Assembly (NCBI GenBank): GCA_013335405.1
Contig: JAAXVR010000001.1
Coordinates: 124,001 to 188,000, forward strand
DNA length: 64,000 nucleotides
Source: Chlorobiaceae bacterium
Lineage (GTDB): Bacteria; Bacteroidota; Chlorobiia; Chlorobiales; Chlorobiaceae
Reading direction: 5' to 3'
The notes under the pieces are model-generated. The model made no database searches. It worked only from the letters and a program-made list of their open reading frames with translations, and was not told where the DNA came from. Positions 46,836-55,737 of the stretch are shown piece after piece (positions within the stretch are counted from its first letter, which is position 1; the number at the start of each line of letters is the position of its first letter). A program made the position numbers and the translations under genes.

Positions 46836-48748
46836 AACTCCTTTATTTTCAAGGTCATCGCAGGAGTGTCGAAACCGGTTTCCCGGTAGAGATCGTCCAT
46901 GTGTCCATGCGTCACGAACGCGTCGGGAAGTGCAAGTTTCAGCACGGGTTGTTTGAGCCCGGCCGTGCAGAGGTGGTCGATCACGGCGGATCCGAGCCCT
47001 CCGATAGCGCTGTTCTCCTCGATAGTGACGAAATGGCTCGCCTTTGCAGCAATTTCACCGATGATCGACGTATCGAGCGGTTTGAGGAACCTCATATTGA
47101 CGACTGCGGCATCGATTCCGTTTTCCATCAGTACTTCGGCGGCCTCGAGGCCTTTCTGGACCATGTTTCCCATACAGAGCAGCGCGATTCCGCTGCCTTC
47201 GCGCACTGTTTTCGCCTTGCCGATCTCCACAGCGCAGAACTCCGGGCGCAGTTCAATCCCTGTTCCGTTGCCCCTCGGATAACGGATGGCGACCGGACCG
47301 TTCACCTGGTAAAGCGCGGTGTACAGCATGTCCCGAAGCTCCTGCTCGTCAGCTGGCGCCATGATCACCATACCGGGTACCGGCTGCAGATAGGAGAGGT
47401 CGAAGGTTCCGTGATGCGTCGGTCCATCTTCGCCCACGAGTCCCGCACGGTCGATCGCGAAAACAACATGGAGGTTCTGCTGGGCCACGTCATGGATGAT
47501 CTGGTCGTAAGCCCGCTGCAGGAAGGTCGAGTAGATTGCGCAGACCGGTTTGAATCCCTGGGACGCGAGTCCTGCGGCAAACGTGACGGCGTGCGGCTCG
47601 GCGATACCGACATCGTAGAAGCGTTTCGGTATGGCTTTCTGGAACAGGTCCAGTGATGTTCCGGTCGGCATCGCTGCGGTGATGGCCGTAATCCGGATAT
47701 CTTTCCGGGCCAGTTCCACAAGCGCTTCTCCGAAGATTTCCTGGTATTTCGGCTGTTGCGGTGCTGCCGATGTCCTGAGCGATTTGCCCGTAACGGTATC
47801 GAACCCGCCGCTGTGCGCGTGCCATTTGCTCTGGTTTTCCTCGGCGGGCTTGAACCCTTTTCCTTTTGTCGTCAGCACGTGCAGAAGCTTGGGGTGAGGC
47901 AGGTCCTTCATTTCCTGCAGGGCCTTGACGAGCTGTTCCATATTGTGGCCGTCGATCGGGCCGAAATACCTCAGCCCGAGCGCTTCGAAGAAAGCCCCCG
48001 GGGTAAGGGCGGCCTTGATGCCATCCTCGATTTTGTGGAGGGCTTTCTGGGCTGAATTGCCAAGGTCGTTGTTGAAAAGGGATACCGAGTGCCAGATAAG
48101 CTTGCGGAGCCTGTTGTAGGTCTTGTTGAGGCTTATATTCACCAGGTGGTTTTTCAGCCCGCCGGTGCTTGGGGAGATGGCCATCTGGTTGTCGTTGAGA
48201 ATCACGAGAACATCGGTTTTCAGGTCTCCGAGATGGTTCATCGCCTCGAACGCCATACCCCCCGTCATACTCCCGTCACCGATGACGGCAATCACTTTTT
48301 CCTTGCCGCCAGCCAGGTCTCTTGCTGCCGCTATTCCCGCCGCTGCCGAGATCGATGTGGAAGCGTGACCTGTCCCGAAGGCGTCGTAAGGGCTTTCGGA
48401 GATTCTTGGGAAACCGGCAAGTCCGCCATAGTGACGGTTACTCGGCATCCGACCCAGCCTTCCGGTCAGTATTTTATGCACGTAAGCCTGATGTCCCACG
48501 TCCCAGACGATTTTGTCGCGGGGCGAATCGTAGACATGATGCAGCGCAATGGTCAGCTCCACGACCCCGAGGCTCGAACCGAAATGCCCCCCGTTTATCG
48601 ATACCAGGTTGATCACTTCCCTTCGGCATTGTTCGGCAAGGGCGGCAAGTTCGGGTATATCGAGCTTTTTCAGGTCGTCGGGCGAATGTATATCGGCTAT
48701 ACGCGGGGGAGTGATGATGGCGGAAGGCACCGGATTGGAGTCGGGCAT
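46814..48748 (-). CDS. dxs: 1-deoxy-D-xylulose-5-phosphate synthase
   Basis: Dxs is the first enzyme of the MEP isoprenoid route, feeding carotenoids, bacteriochlorophyll tails, quinones and undecaprenol, and it also supplies PdxJ. Thiamine diphosphate binding shows GDGSMTGGMAFEAMNHLGD and NDNQMAISPSTGG. Other blocks are NGGHFGSSLGVVELT, DVGHQAYVHKILTGR and ATQPTFHHG-like EDGPTHHGTFDLSYL, ending IGEIAAKASHFVTIEENS. The length of 644 residues is normal. Its 3' end overlaps pgpA by 22 bases in convergent orientation. Confidence 0.96.
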   Translation of the reverse strand: MPDSNPVPSAIITPPRIADIHSPDDLKKLDIPELAALAEQCRREVINLVSINGGHFGSSLGVVELTIALHHVYDSPRDKIVWDVGHQAYVHKILTGRLGRMPSNRHYGGLAGFPRISESPYDAFGTGHASTSISAAAGIAAARDLAGGKEKVIAVIGDGSMTGGMAFEAMNHLGDLKTDVLVILNDNQMAISPSTGGLKNHLVNISLNKTYNRLRKLIWHSVSLFNNDLGNSAQKALHKIEDGIKAALTPGAFFEALGLRYFGPIDGHNMEQLVKALQEMKDLPHPKLLHVLTTKGKGFKPAEENQSKWHAHSGGFDTVTGKSLRTSAAPQQPKYQEIFGEALVELARKDIRITAITAAMPTGTSLDLFQKAIPKRFYDVGIAEPHAVTFAAGLASQGFKPVCAIYSTFLQRAYDQIIHDVAQQNLHVVFAIDRAGLVGEDGPTHHGTFDLSYLQPVPGMVIMAPADEQELRDMLYTALYQVNGPVAIRYPRGNGTGIELRPEFCAVEIGKAKTVREGSGIALLCMGNMVQKGLEAAEVLMENGIDAAVVNMRFLKPLDTSIIGEIAAKASHFVTIEENSAIGGLGSAVIDHLCTAGLKQPVLKLALPDAFVTHGHMDDLYRETGFDTPAMTLKIKEFYRPEGR

Positions 48749-48880
48749 GACTGGTATCTGTTTCAGGTTAAAGGTTACATTTTCCTATGCAGTAACCAAG
48801 ATCAGGGCTTTCCGGTTCCGTCCGGGATTTTCAATCGAAGCATTCTCCGGAAAAGGGAAATCGTGAAACAGGGAGAATTG

Positions 48881-49309
48881 TCAGATTCCCGAGACCTGCA
48901 GAAGCACGCTTCTTCTGTCGCGGGGCCCGTCAAGTTCGATGAAGAAAAGTGACTGCCACTCGCCGAGCAGCAGCTTGCCTCCGTCAACGGGGATGGTTGC
49001 GGAAGCGTTCATGAATAGCCCGAGGAGATGCGAGTGGGCATTGTCGCGGCCATCCACGGAAGTGAGGTTGTGGAGGTAGTTGCCGTCTTTGGGTACGAAC
49101 CGCTTCAGGAAGATTTCCATGTCTTCGAGGAGGCTCTCCTCTTTTTCATTGATGGCGATGAACGCTGTCGTGTGGCGGCTCATCACGTTGAGCTGGCCGT
49201 TCGTGATTCCGGAAGCCGAAACTGCGGCTGCAGCCTCGGCGGTAATATCGATAATCTCGATCGGCTTTGTCGTGCGAAGCGAGATTTTTTTAATGATGAA
49301 TTGCATCAC
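48881..49309 (-). CDS. yjbQ: YjbQ/UPF0047-family protein
   Basis: A 142-residue protein of the small, widespread YjbQ family, proposed to have a secondary thiamine-phosphate synthase activity. The true role is uncertain. Diagnostic residues are the cluster GQLNVMSRHTTAFIAINEKE, the His-containing DGRDNAHSHLLGLFMNAS and LLLGEWQSLFFIELDGPRDR. The His residues probably bind a metal. It follows dxs upstream on the same strand by 132 bases, and the GH13 gene precedes it. No shared pathway is evident, although Dxs product also feeds thiamine synthesis. Confidence 0.88.
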   Translation of the reverse strand: MMQFIIKKISLRTTKPIEIIDITAEAAAAVSASGITNGQLNVMSRHTTAFIAINEKEESLLEDMEIFLKRFVPKDGNYLHNLTSVDGRDNAHSHLLGLFMNASATIPVDGGKLLLGEWQSLFFIELDGPRDRRSVLLQVSGI

Positions 49310-49385
49310 GAATTCGTTATGGTTGGCGATCAGGCTCTACCGGAATGCACTCTCCGGGAAAAACGCGGGTAGCCATGCTGGTGCC

Positions 49386-50828
49386 TCAGGGGGTGATGAC
49401 AACGGCCTCGTGAGGTGAAAGCCTGACATGGAAAAACGGCGCATCGTAGGTCATGTCGGCGCTTTTGTCCACCTCTTCCGAACTGATGTAGTGCAGCGCA
49501 TTGATATCGAGATTTTCTGGCGAAGGGTGCCTGAACTCCATGGTTATGCCTGTGGCAGTGAAATTGGCGAGAACGAACGCGTAATCGCTGCCGAGAAAGC
49601 GCTGGAATCCGAAACAGTGCGAGGAGCAAGCGGTATTCACGTCAAGCCAGGATATCTGTCCTTCCTGGAAGAGGGTTTTTTTCTGCAACTGGAAAAGTTT
49701 GCCGTAGAGTTCCTCGAGATCGGTATCGTTCATTTCAGGAGCCTGTTTGAGAAGCTGCACGGGGATTTTCTTGTGGTATCCCGATATCTGGTCCTGATGC
49801 ACGAGGTGCATGCCCGGCGCAGCAAGAAAGACCAGCGCGGCGGCCTTGTTGTTCAGGCCTATTTTTTCCGCGGCTCTCGGTTCATCGTGATTTTCGATGA
49901 AACGGCAGAGGTGTTTCTGATATTCCCACTGTCCCCTCAAATGGCCCGATAGCTTTTCGACATTGACCGGAGCACTGCTGATATAATCATAAAACGGTTT
50001 GTCATAGGTGAAATCGAACCCGAGCTGCTGGAGCTCCCATTCCTTGTTCCAGTAGGATTCGGCAAGGAACAGGAAGCCGGGGTGCCGTTTTTTCACCGAG
50101 GTTATCGCATTGCCCCAGAACTCCTGGGTCATGGGGCCGCTCAGGCGGTTCCAGGTGCTGTTGAAAACGCTCTTGAGGATCAGCATCGCGACGTCGCACC
50201 GGACCGCATCACAGAGATCGCTGATTTTATGCAGGTTTTCAGTCATCATTTCGTGCGTTTCATGCCTCGCGTAGTTGAGCTGAAGCGTATCGGTCCACGG
50301 CGCGAAGAAAGGGTCCTTGCCGCATGCAAGGTACCTGCCCCTGGCATATTCGAATCCTGCACCGGGATCGTGGACCCATTCGGCACGCGGGAGGGATATG
50401 AAATATTCAGGGTGCTGCGGAAGCCACTCGTTATCGAGTGCAAGATGGTTGGGGACGAAATCGAGCATGAGCTTCAATCCGAACGAAAGCAGCTTTTCCC
50501 TGAATTTCAGCAACTCCTCTTTGCCCCCCAGCATGTCACTTACCGTGTACGACGGGATCGAGTAGGGCGAAGACGCAATGTCAGCAGGGCTGACTTCATC
50601 GACGTGTTCGAGGAAGGATGCCCGGAGACCGGAGTGCGCAGTCGCGATCGATCTGCTGAAAAGGCTGGGGTTCCATACTCCCATCAGCCAGACGATGTCG
50701 AATCCCGATGAAGCGAAGAATGCGAACTCGCTGTCGGGCACTGTGCCGAGGGTGACAGGCCTGTTGTGGAGAGTGCTCAGTTTTTTCAGCCAGATCCTCG
50801 TATTGATTTCGTAAACGAGAGGAAACAT
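49386..50828 (-). CDS. GH13 alpha-amylase-family glycosidase
   Basis: From ATG 50828 (MFPLVYEINTRIW) it has 480 residues. The catalytic set is intact: DFVPNH (region I), R210-C-D212 (nucleophile, AVRCDVAM), E257 (acid/base, FLAESYW) and ENHD with D315. The usual Ca-binding and C-terminal beta domains are present or short. No signal peptide, so it acts in the cytoplasm, probably on internal glycogen or maltooligosaccharides; specificity is unclear. The sequence is divergent from standard amylases, with a long N-terminal GVWNPSLFSRSIATAHS insertion. It is monocistronic and divergent from pcrA. Confidence 0.88.
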   Translation of the reverse strand: MFPLVYEINTRIWLKKLSTLHNRPVTLGTVPDSEFAFFASSGFDIVWLMGVWNPSLFSRSIATAHSGLRASFLEHVDEVSPADIASSPYSIPSYTVSDMLGGKEELLKFREKLLSFGLKLMLDFVPNHLALDNEWLPQHPEYFISLPRAEWVHDPGAGFEYARGRYLACGKDPFFAPWTDTLQLNYARHETHEMMTENLHKISDLCDAVRCDVAMLILKSVFNSTWNRLSGPMTQEFWGNAITSVKKRHPGFLFLAESYWNKEWELQQLGFDFTYDKPFYDYISSAPVNVEKLSGHLRGQWEYQKHLCRFIENHDEPRAAEKIGLNNKAAALVFLAAPGMHLVHQDQISGYHKKIPVQLLKQAPEMNDTDLEELYGKLFQLQKKTLFQEGQISWLDVNTACSSHCFGFQRFLGSDYAFVLANFTATGITMEFRHPSPENLDINALHYISSEEVDKSADMTYDAPFFHVRLSPHEAVVITP

Positions 50829-51134
50829 TGCGTGACTGTTATTTGAGAAATGCTTTGAATGTGAATATAGCAACTATCGGTGCAAACATGCGTAACCCTC
50901 TGTAAAATATTCCGGAAGCGCAACAAAGACGCTGCCTCCGGAATGAAGGCCGGCCGGAGAGACGATTTTCCCCGATACTCCCGGGGCCCCGGGGAGTGCC
51001 CGGAAGTCAAATATTTGCGGTTATTTGTAAAAAGGGTAAAGTTGTACGAAATTCATCAGGAGATTTTTCGGTGCCCGACCGGGTTTATCCCTGAAATACG
51101 GAGGCATCGCAACAGCATAACAGAGACAAGTGGT
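50829..51134. other. Intergenic region with a GC-rich palindrome
   Basis: Lies between the GH13 gene (minus) and the helicase (plus). ACTCCCGGGG (50977-50986) faces CCCCGGGGAGT (50987-50997), a nearly perfect palindrome with one extra G. The long open frame into the helicase covers this area but is not protein-like. It probably contains both divergent promoters. Confidence 0.4.
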
Positions 51135-53351
51135 TTGAGCGATTTTCTGAACGAACTCAACGAGGTGCAGCGCGGTGCGGTAACGGCAACATCGGGCCCG
51201 GTCATGGTTCTTGCCGGGGCCGGTTCCGGAAAGACCAGAGTCATCACCTACCGTATAGCCTACCTGATACGCAACGAAGGGGTATCCCCCTCGAACATCC
51301 TTGCCCTGACCTTCACCAACAAGGCGGCAGGCGAAATGCGCCACCGCGTCGATTCCCTGCTTCGACACGGCAGTGCAGGAGGATTGTGGATAGGTACGTT
51401 CCATTCGATTTTCGCTCGCCTGCTGCGAAATTATATCGACCTCCTCGGATTCAGCAGGAATTTTACCATTTTCGATGCCGACGACAGCAAGAGCCTGATC
51501 CGGCAGTCGATGACCGAGCTCGGCATATCGCACGACTCGCTCCCGGTGAATACCGTCCAGGGAATGATCAGCAGGGCGAAAAACAGCTTCGTGCTCCCTG
51601 GGGAGTTCCAGCGGAGCGCGGGAGACTACAACCGGCAGAAAACGGCGCAGATATACGAACTCTACAGCAGAAAGCTGAAGGAAAACAACGCCCTCGATTT
51701 CGATGACCTGCTCATCAAGCCCATCGAACTCTTCAACCTGCATCCCGAAGTGCTCGAAGAGCTTCAGGAGATGTTCCATTACATCCTGATCGACGAATAC
51801 CAGGATACCAACCGGGCACAGTACCTCGTCGCGAAAATGCTCGGCGCCCGCCGCCGGAACATCTTCGTGGTCGGTGACGACGCGCAGTCCATCTATTCAT
51901 GGAGGGGTGCGGACATCACCAACATCCTGAATTTCCAGGACGATTACAAGGATGTTTGCACCTTCAAGCTTGTCGAGAATTACCGCAGTACCGGAAACAT
52001 CCTCAAGGCTGCCAACAGCGTTATCAGCAGAAACGTCAGACAGATAAAGAAAGAGCTGATATCCAACAGGAACCAGGGTGAGCCGCTGACACTGATGGAG
52101 GCGCAGGACGAGCGGCGCGAGGCTGAAAAGGTCGGGGAGCGCATCAACTCGATGCGCATGAAGCAGGAATATGAATTCGGCAGTTTTGCTGTTTTCTACA
52201 GAACAAACGCCCAGTCGAGGGTGATCGAGGACGTCATGCGCAGACTGCGTATCCCGTACAGGATTTTCGGCAGTGTTTCGTTCTACAAGCGCAAGGAGAT
52301 CAAGGACGCCGTGGCGTACCTCCGGTTCATCCTCAACGATCGCGATGCCGAGTCGCTGCTCAGGATCCTGAATTTTCCTCCGAGGAAAATAGGTGATGTC
52401 AGCATCACCAGGCTCAGGGAGTTCGCGGAAGATAAAGGCATCACTCTCTACCAGGCAATCATCCGGGCTGATGAAGGGGGTTTCCAGCAGCGACTGGTCA
52501 ACGCTCTCGGTTCGTTCGCCGGAGTCATCGAAAAACTCAGGGAGATGTCTCAAGGCGCCACGGTTTACGAAGTGCTTTCGGAGCTTTTCACCCTGACCTC
52601 GATTCCCCTCCTGCTGCAGGCCGAAAATACCGCCGAATCCCTTGCTCGCTATGAAAACCTGCAGGAACTTCTTTCAATGGCGAGGGATTTTTCCGACCAC
52701 AACCCGGACGGCAACACGCTGGGTGATTTCCTGGAAAATATATCCCTTGCCTCGAACTATGACGAGGCGCAGGATTCGGACAATTATGTCTCCCTGATGA
52801 CGGTGCATGCGGCAAAAGGGCTGGAGTTCCCTGTTGTCTTCATTACCGGGCTCGAGGAGAGGCTTTTTCCTCTCAATTCTTACGAACCCGAACAGCTTGA
52901 GGAGGAACGGCGTCTTTTCTACGTGGCCATGACCAGGGCCCGGGAGAAGATATTTCTTTCCTGGGCGCAGACCCGCTACCTTTACGGACAGCCCCATTAC
53001 TGCCTGAAGTCGATGTTCATAGGTGAAATTGATTCGTCTATCGTCCAGAAAGAGAGCGGAACCTATCTGTCAGAGCTTGCCGGTAAAGAAAAGACCGATA
53101 CGGGCCAATCGCTCACGGAATTCCAGAGGCGGCAACAACAGGCATCGGCTCCGGCACTACCCGAAACGATGCAAAAAAAACAGCTGGACGCTATCCGTAA
53201 AGGTACGATGGTGCACCATGCCGTGTTCGGTTCCGGCACGGTGCTCGATGTCCAGGGGAGCGGATCAAAGCAGAAAGTCCGGATAAATTTCCGGAGCGCA
53301 GGCGAAAAGACGCTTATGGTCCAGTATGCAAATCTTTCGGTACAGAGGTAA
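51135..53351 (+). CDS. pcrA: UvrD/PcrA/Rep-family DNA helicase
   Basis: A superfamily 1A 3'-5' helicase for repair and replication restart. All motifs are visible: LNEVQRGAVTATSGPVMVLAGAGSGKT (Q motif and Walker A, residues 8-34), LTFTNKAAGEM, DEYQDTNRAQY (Walker B), GDDAQSIYSWRGAD, LVENYRS, LMTVHAAKGLEF and RLFYVAMTRA. A TTG at 51135 gives 738 residues, starting SDFLNELNE, the usual beginning. The frame is open to 50880, but that part is not conserved. The C-terminus (GTMVHHAVFGSGTVLDVQG) is the RNA-polymerase-interacting Tudor-like fold of PcrA. Confidence 0.94.
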   Translation: MSDFLNELNEVQRGAVTATSGPVMVLAGAGSGKTRVITYRIAYLIRNEGVSPSNILALTFTNKAAGEMRHRVDSLLRHGSAGGLWIGTFHSIFARLLRNYIDLLGFSRNFTIFDADDSKSLIRQSMTELGISHDSLPVNTVQGMISRAKNSFVLPGEFQRSAGDYNRQKTAQIYELYSRKLKENNALDFDDLLIKPIELFNLHPEVLEELQEMFHYILIDEYQDTNRAQYLVAKMLGARRRNIFVVGDDAQSIYSWRGADITNILNFQDDYKDVCTFKLVENYRSTGNILKAANSVISRNVRQIKKELISNRNQGEPLTLMEAQDERREAEKVGERINSMRMKQEYEFGSFAVFYRTNAQSRVIEDVMRRLRIPYRIFGSVSFYKRKEIKDAVAYLRFILNDRDAESLLRILNFPPRKIGDVSITRLREFAEDKGITLYQAIIRADEGGFQQRLVNALGSFAGVIEKLREMSQGATVYEVLSELFTLTSIPLLLQAENTAESLARYENLQELLSMARDFSDHNPDGNTLGDFLENISLASNYDEAQDSDNYVSLMTVHAAKGLEFPVVFITGLEERLFPLNSYEPEQLEEERRLFYVAMTRAREKIFLSWAQTRYLYGQPHYCLKSMFIGEIDSSIVQKESGTYLSELAGKEKTDTGQSLTEFQRRQQQASAPALPETMQKKQLDAIRKGTMVHHAVFGSGTVLDVQGSGSKQKVRINFRSAGEKTLMVQYANLSVQR

Positions 53352-53408
53352 CCCTTGTTTGAGCGTACTTCGAAGAGGGTGCGTTTCATTTAAAACTACA
53401 ACAGCAGC

Positions 53409-54449
53409 ATGAGGATCCTTTTCGGTGTTCAGGGAACGGGAAACGGCCATATCAGCCGCAGCAGGGAACTGGTCCGAAGGCTCAGGGAAGACGGGCACGA
53501 CATCAGTGTGATCATCAGTGGCCGGAAAGAGAGCGAATTGAAGGAAATCGAGGTCTTCAGCCCTTTCCGGGTGTTGAAAGGGATGACGCTGGTGACCTAC
53601 AAGGGCAGGATGAACTACATCGAAACCATGTTCCAGCTCGACCTCATGCGGCTGATGTCCGACGTCCTTCTGCTCGACACGTCGGGCATCGACCTTGTCA
53701 TAACCGATTTCGAGCCGGTCACATCGATGGTCGCAAGGATGAGGAATATCCCGTCGATGGGCTTCGGTCACCAGTATGCATTCAAATACGACATCCCTAT
53801 TGCAAGGGGGAATGTTTTCGAGAAATACACCCTCCTGAATTTCGCTCCGGCTCGCTATAACGCAGGTCTGCACTGGAGCCATTTCGATCAGCCGATCTTT
53901 CCCCCGGTCATTCCGGCCTCGCTTTACGACAGGGCAATCCTGCCCCGGGTGGAGGGCAAGATACTCGTCTACCTGCCATTCGAGGAAGTTGAGGATGTGA
54001 CGGAGTTCATAGCTCCATTCAGCGGATTTGACTTTTTTATCTACGGCAAGGTAACCGTGGCCGGCGATGAAGGACATATGCATTACCGTACCTATTCCCG
54101 CGAGGGTTTCCTCGCCGATCTCATGGAGTCAGACGGGGTGGTCTGCAATGCCGGTTTCGAACTGCCCGGCGAAGCCCTGCATCTCGGCAAGAAGCTTCTT
54201 CTGAGGCCTCTCGACGGCCAGATCGAACAGGAATCGAACGCCCTGGCCATGGCCCGGCTCGGTTTCGGCATGGTCATGCACGCTCTCGATCGAGAGGTGC
54301 TCGGAGAATGGCTGAAAAGGCCATGCAGGGAGCCGTTGAACTATTCCAGAACCGTGGATTATATTGCTGAATGGATAAAAAACGGTCGCTGGGAGGACTT
54401 GCAGAAGTATACCGATGCGGCATGGAGCGAAAAGCCTCAACCATTGTAA
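53409..54449 (+). CDS. GT-B glycosyltransferase-like protein, MJ1255 family
   Basis: A 346-residue protein beginning MRILFGVQGTGNGHISRS, a glycosyltransferase-like G-x-G-x-G-H opening (MurG/GT28 resemblance). DLVITDFEPVTSMVAR follows, then a C-terminal nucleotide-sugar-like site (VVCNAGFELPGEALHLGKKLLLRPL). The donor and acceptor are unknown. It is probably soluble or peripheral at the inner membrane. The nitroreductase gene starts 4 bases after its stop, which suggests cotranscription. Confidence 0.8.
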   Translation: MRILFGVQGTGNGHISRSRELVRRLREDGHDISVIISGRKESELKEIEVFSPFRVLKGMTLVTYKGRMNYIETMFQLDLMRLMSDVLLLDTSGIDLVITDFEPVTSMVARMRNIPSMGFGHQYAFKYDIPIARGNVFEKYTLLNFAPARYNAGLHWSHFDQPIFPPVIPASLYDRAILPRVEGKILVYLPFEEVEDVTEFIAPFSGFDFFIYGKVTVAGDEGHMHYRTYSREGFLADLMESDGVVCNAGFELPGEALHLGKKLLLRPLDGQIEQESNALAMARLGFGMVMHALDREVLGEWLKRPCREPLNYSRTVDYIAEWIKNGRWEDLQKYTDAAWSEKPQPL

Positions 54450-54453
54450 ACGA

Positions 54454-55041
54454 ATGTTTTTCAGGGATCTTGTAACGAAGGGCCGCAACTACGTGACGTA
54501 CGACGGTTCAGCAGCAGTTCCGGAAGAGCTGCTGCTCGACCTTCTGGAGCTTGCCTGTTACGTGCCTTCAAGGGGAAACCTCCAGCCCCTCAAATACCTG
54601 CTTGTAAGCGCGACTGCCGAAACCGGTGCGCTTGTTTCCATGCTGCTTCCGGAAGGCTCCTTTGCAGGGTGGGCCGGCGTTCCCGAAGGCGAACGGCCCC
54701 GTGCGTTCATCGTCATGTTCGGTGACCTGTGCCTCGGCAGTGAATTCGCCACGGACAGCGGGATTGCTGCCCAGACCATCCTGCTCGGAGCTGCCGATGC
54801 CGGTTATGGCGGCTGTATCGTTACCTCTTTCGACAGGGAGGGGCTTGCCGGTCATTTCGGCATTCCGGGTTTTTATCTTCCACTGCTTGTCATCGCCATA
54901 GGAAAACCCTCGGAAACCGTGGTTATCGAGCAGATGTCGGAAGATGATCCGATCTCCTGCCATACCGATGCAAACGGCATCAGGCGCATTCCCAAGCGGG
55001 TGGTCCGGGACGTCCTGCTCAGGGCACGCTGCCGGGAATAA
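54454..55041 (+). CDS. Nitroreductase-family flavoprotein
   Basis: From ATG 54454 it has 195 residues. The FMN-binding blocks are LACYVPSRGNLQPLKYLLVS (usual A-P-S-x-x-N-x-Q-P) and AAQTILLGAADAGYGGCIVTSF, with a late LPLLVIAIGKPSE. Members reduce nitro compounds or quinones, or dehydrogenate; the natural substrate is unknown. It lies between the glycosyltransferase-like gene and aat (15 bases before it). The C-terminal HTDANGIRRIPKRVVRDVLL tail is typical of a subset of the family. Confidence 0.87.
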   Translation: MFFRDLVTKGRNYVTYDGSAAVPEELLLDLLELACYVPSRGNLQPLKYLLVSATAETGALVSMLLPEGSFAGWAGVPEGERPRAFIVMFGDLCLGSEFATDSGIAAQTILLGAADAGYGGCIVTSFDREGLAGHFGIPGFYLPLLVIAIGKPSETVVIEQMSEDDPISCHTDANGIRRIPKRVVRDVLLRARCRE

Positions 55042-55056
55042 TGTCTCAGGCCTGCA

Positions 55057-55656
55057 ATGATTCGTATCGATGAACTTCTCAGGGCTTACCGTCTCGGCTA
55101 TTTCCCGATGGCAAACCCCGAAGACGGCAAAATTTACTGGTGTCAGCCGCATAAACGGGCGGTTTTTCCGCTCGAAAGCTATACCGCTTCCCGTCAGGTG
55201 AAGAGAGTCATCAGGGACAGGCAGTATACCGTCACCATCGACAAGGCTTTCGAAAAGGTGGTCGGGGAGTGTGCGGCGCCGAGGAAAAACGATTCCGGCA
55301 CATGGATTTCCGGCGAGATCGCCGAAGCGTATATCCTGCTCAACAGGATGGGAGTGGCCCACAGTTTCGAGAGCTGGCACGATGGGGAGCTTGCGGGGGG
55401 ATTGTACGGTGTTTCGATAGGCGGGGCGTTTTTCGGAGAATCGATGTTTTTCCGCCGCTCCTATGCTTCTCAGGTGGCGTTCGACCGCCTTGTTTTTCAT
55501 CTCAGAAGCAGGGGCTACCTGCTCCTCGACGCCCAGATCATGAACCCCCACCTCGAAAAGCTCGGAGCTTTGGAGATCAGCCATGAAGAGTATATGCTTC
55601 AGCTCCACCGGGCAATGAAGAAAAAGATAGTTTTTCTCCAAGCAGGGGAAAAGTGA
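55057..55656 (+). CDS. aat: Leucyl/phenylalanyl-tRNA-protein transferase
   Basis: Aat adds Leu or Phe to proteins with N-terminal Arg or Lys, marking them for ClpS/ClpAP. Motifs are LLRAYRLGYFPMANPEDG, W-x-x-P-x-x-R-A-V-F-P-L (WCQPHKRAVFPL), TWISGEIAEAYILLNRMGVAHSFESW, GGLYGVSIGGAFFGESMF and LLDAQIMNPHLEKLGALEI. The length of 199 residues is slightly short of the 230 seen in E. coli, because the N-terminal domain is reduced, as is common. Cytoplasmic. Confidence 0.94.
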   Translation: MIRIDELLRAYRLGYFPMANPEDGKIYWCQPHKRAVFPLESYTASRQVKRVIRDRQYTVTIDKAFEKVVGECAAPRKNDSGTWISGEIAEAYILLNRMGVAHSFESWHDGELAGGLYGVSIGGAFFGESMFFRRSYASQVAFDRLVFHLRSRGYLLLDAQIMNPHLEKLGALEISHEEYMLQLHRAMKKKIVFLQAGEK

Positions 55657-55686
55657 TACTTTCATCTAATCACGATTTTCATTTCC

Positions 55687-55700
55687 CTTCCCGCGGGAAG
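55687..55700. promoter_or_regulatory. Perfect 14-bp palindrome before the Get3d-like gene
   Basis: CTTCCCGCGGGAAG is a perfect inverted repeat with no loop, 37 bases before the Get3d-like start and 30 bases after aat. Its size and symmetry fit a dimeric-regulator operator. It has no T run and so is not a terminator. Confidence 0.45.
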
Positions 55701-55737
55701 CATTTAACGATCATTGACTTTTAACAGGGGATTTTTT

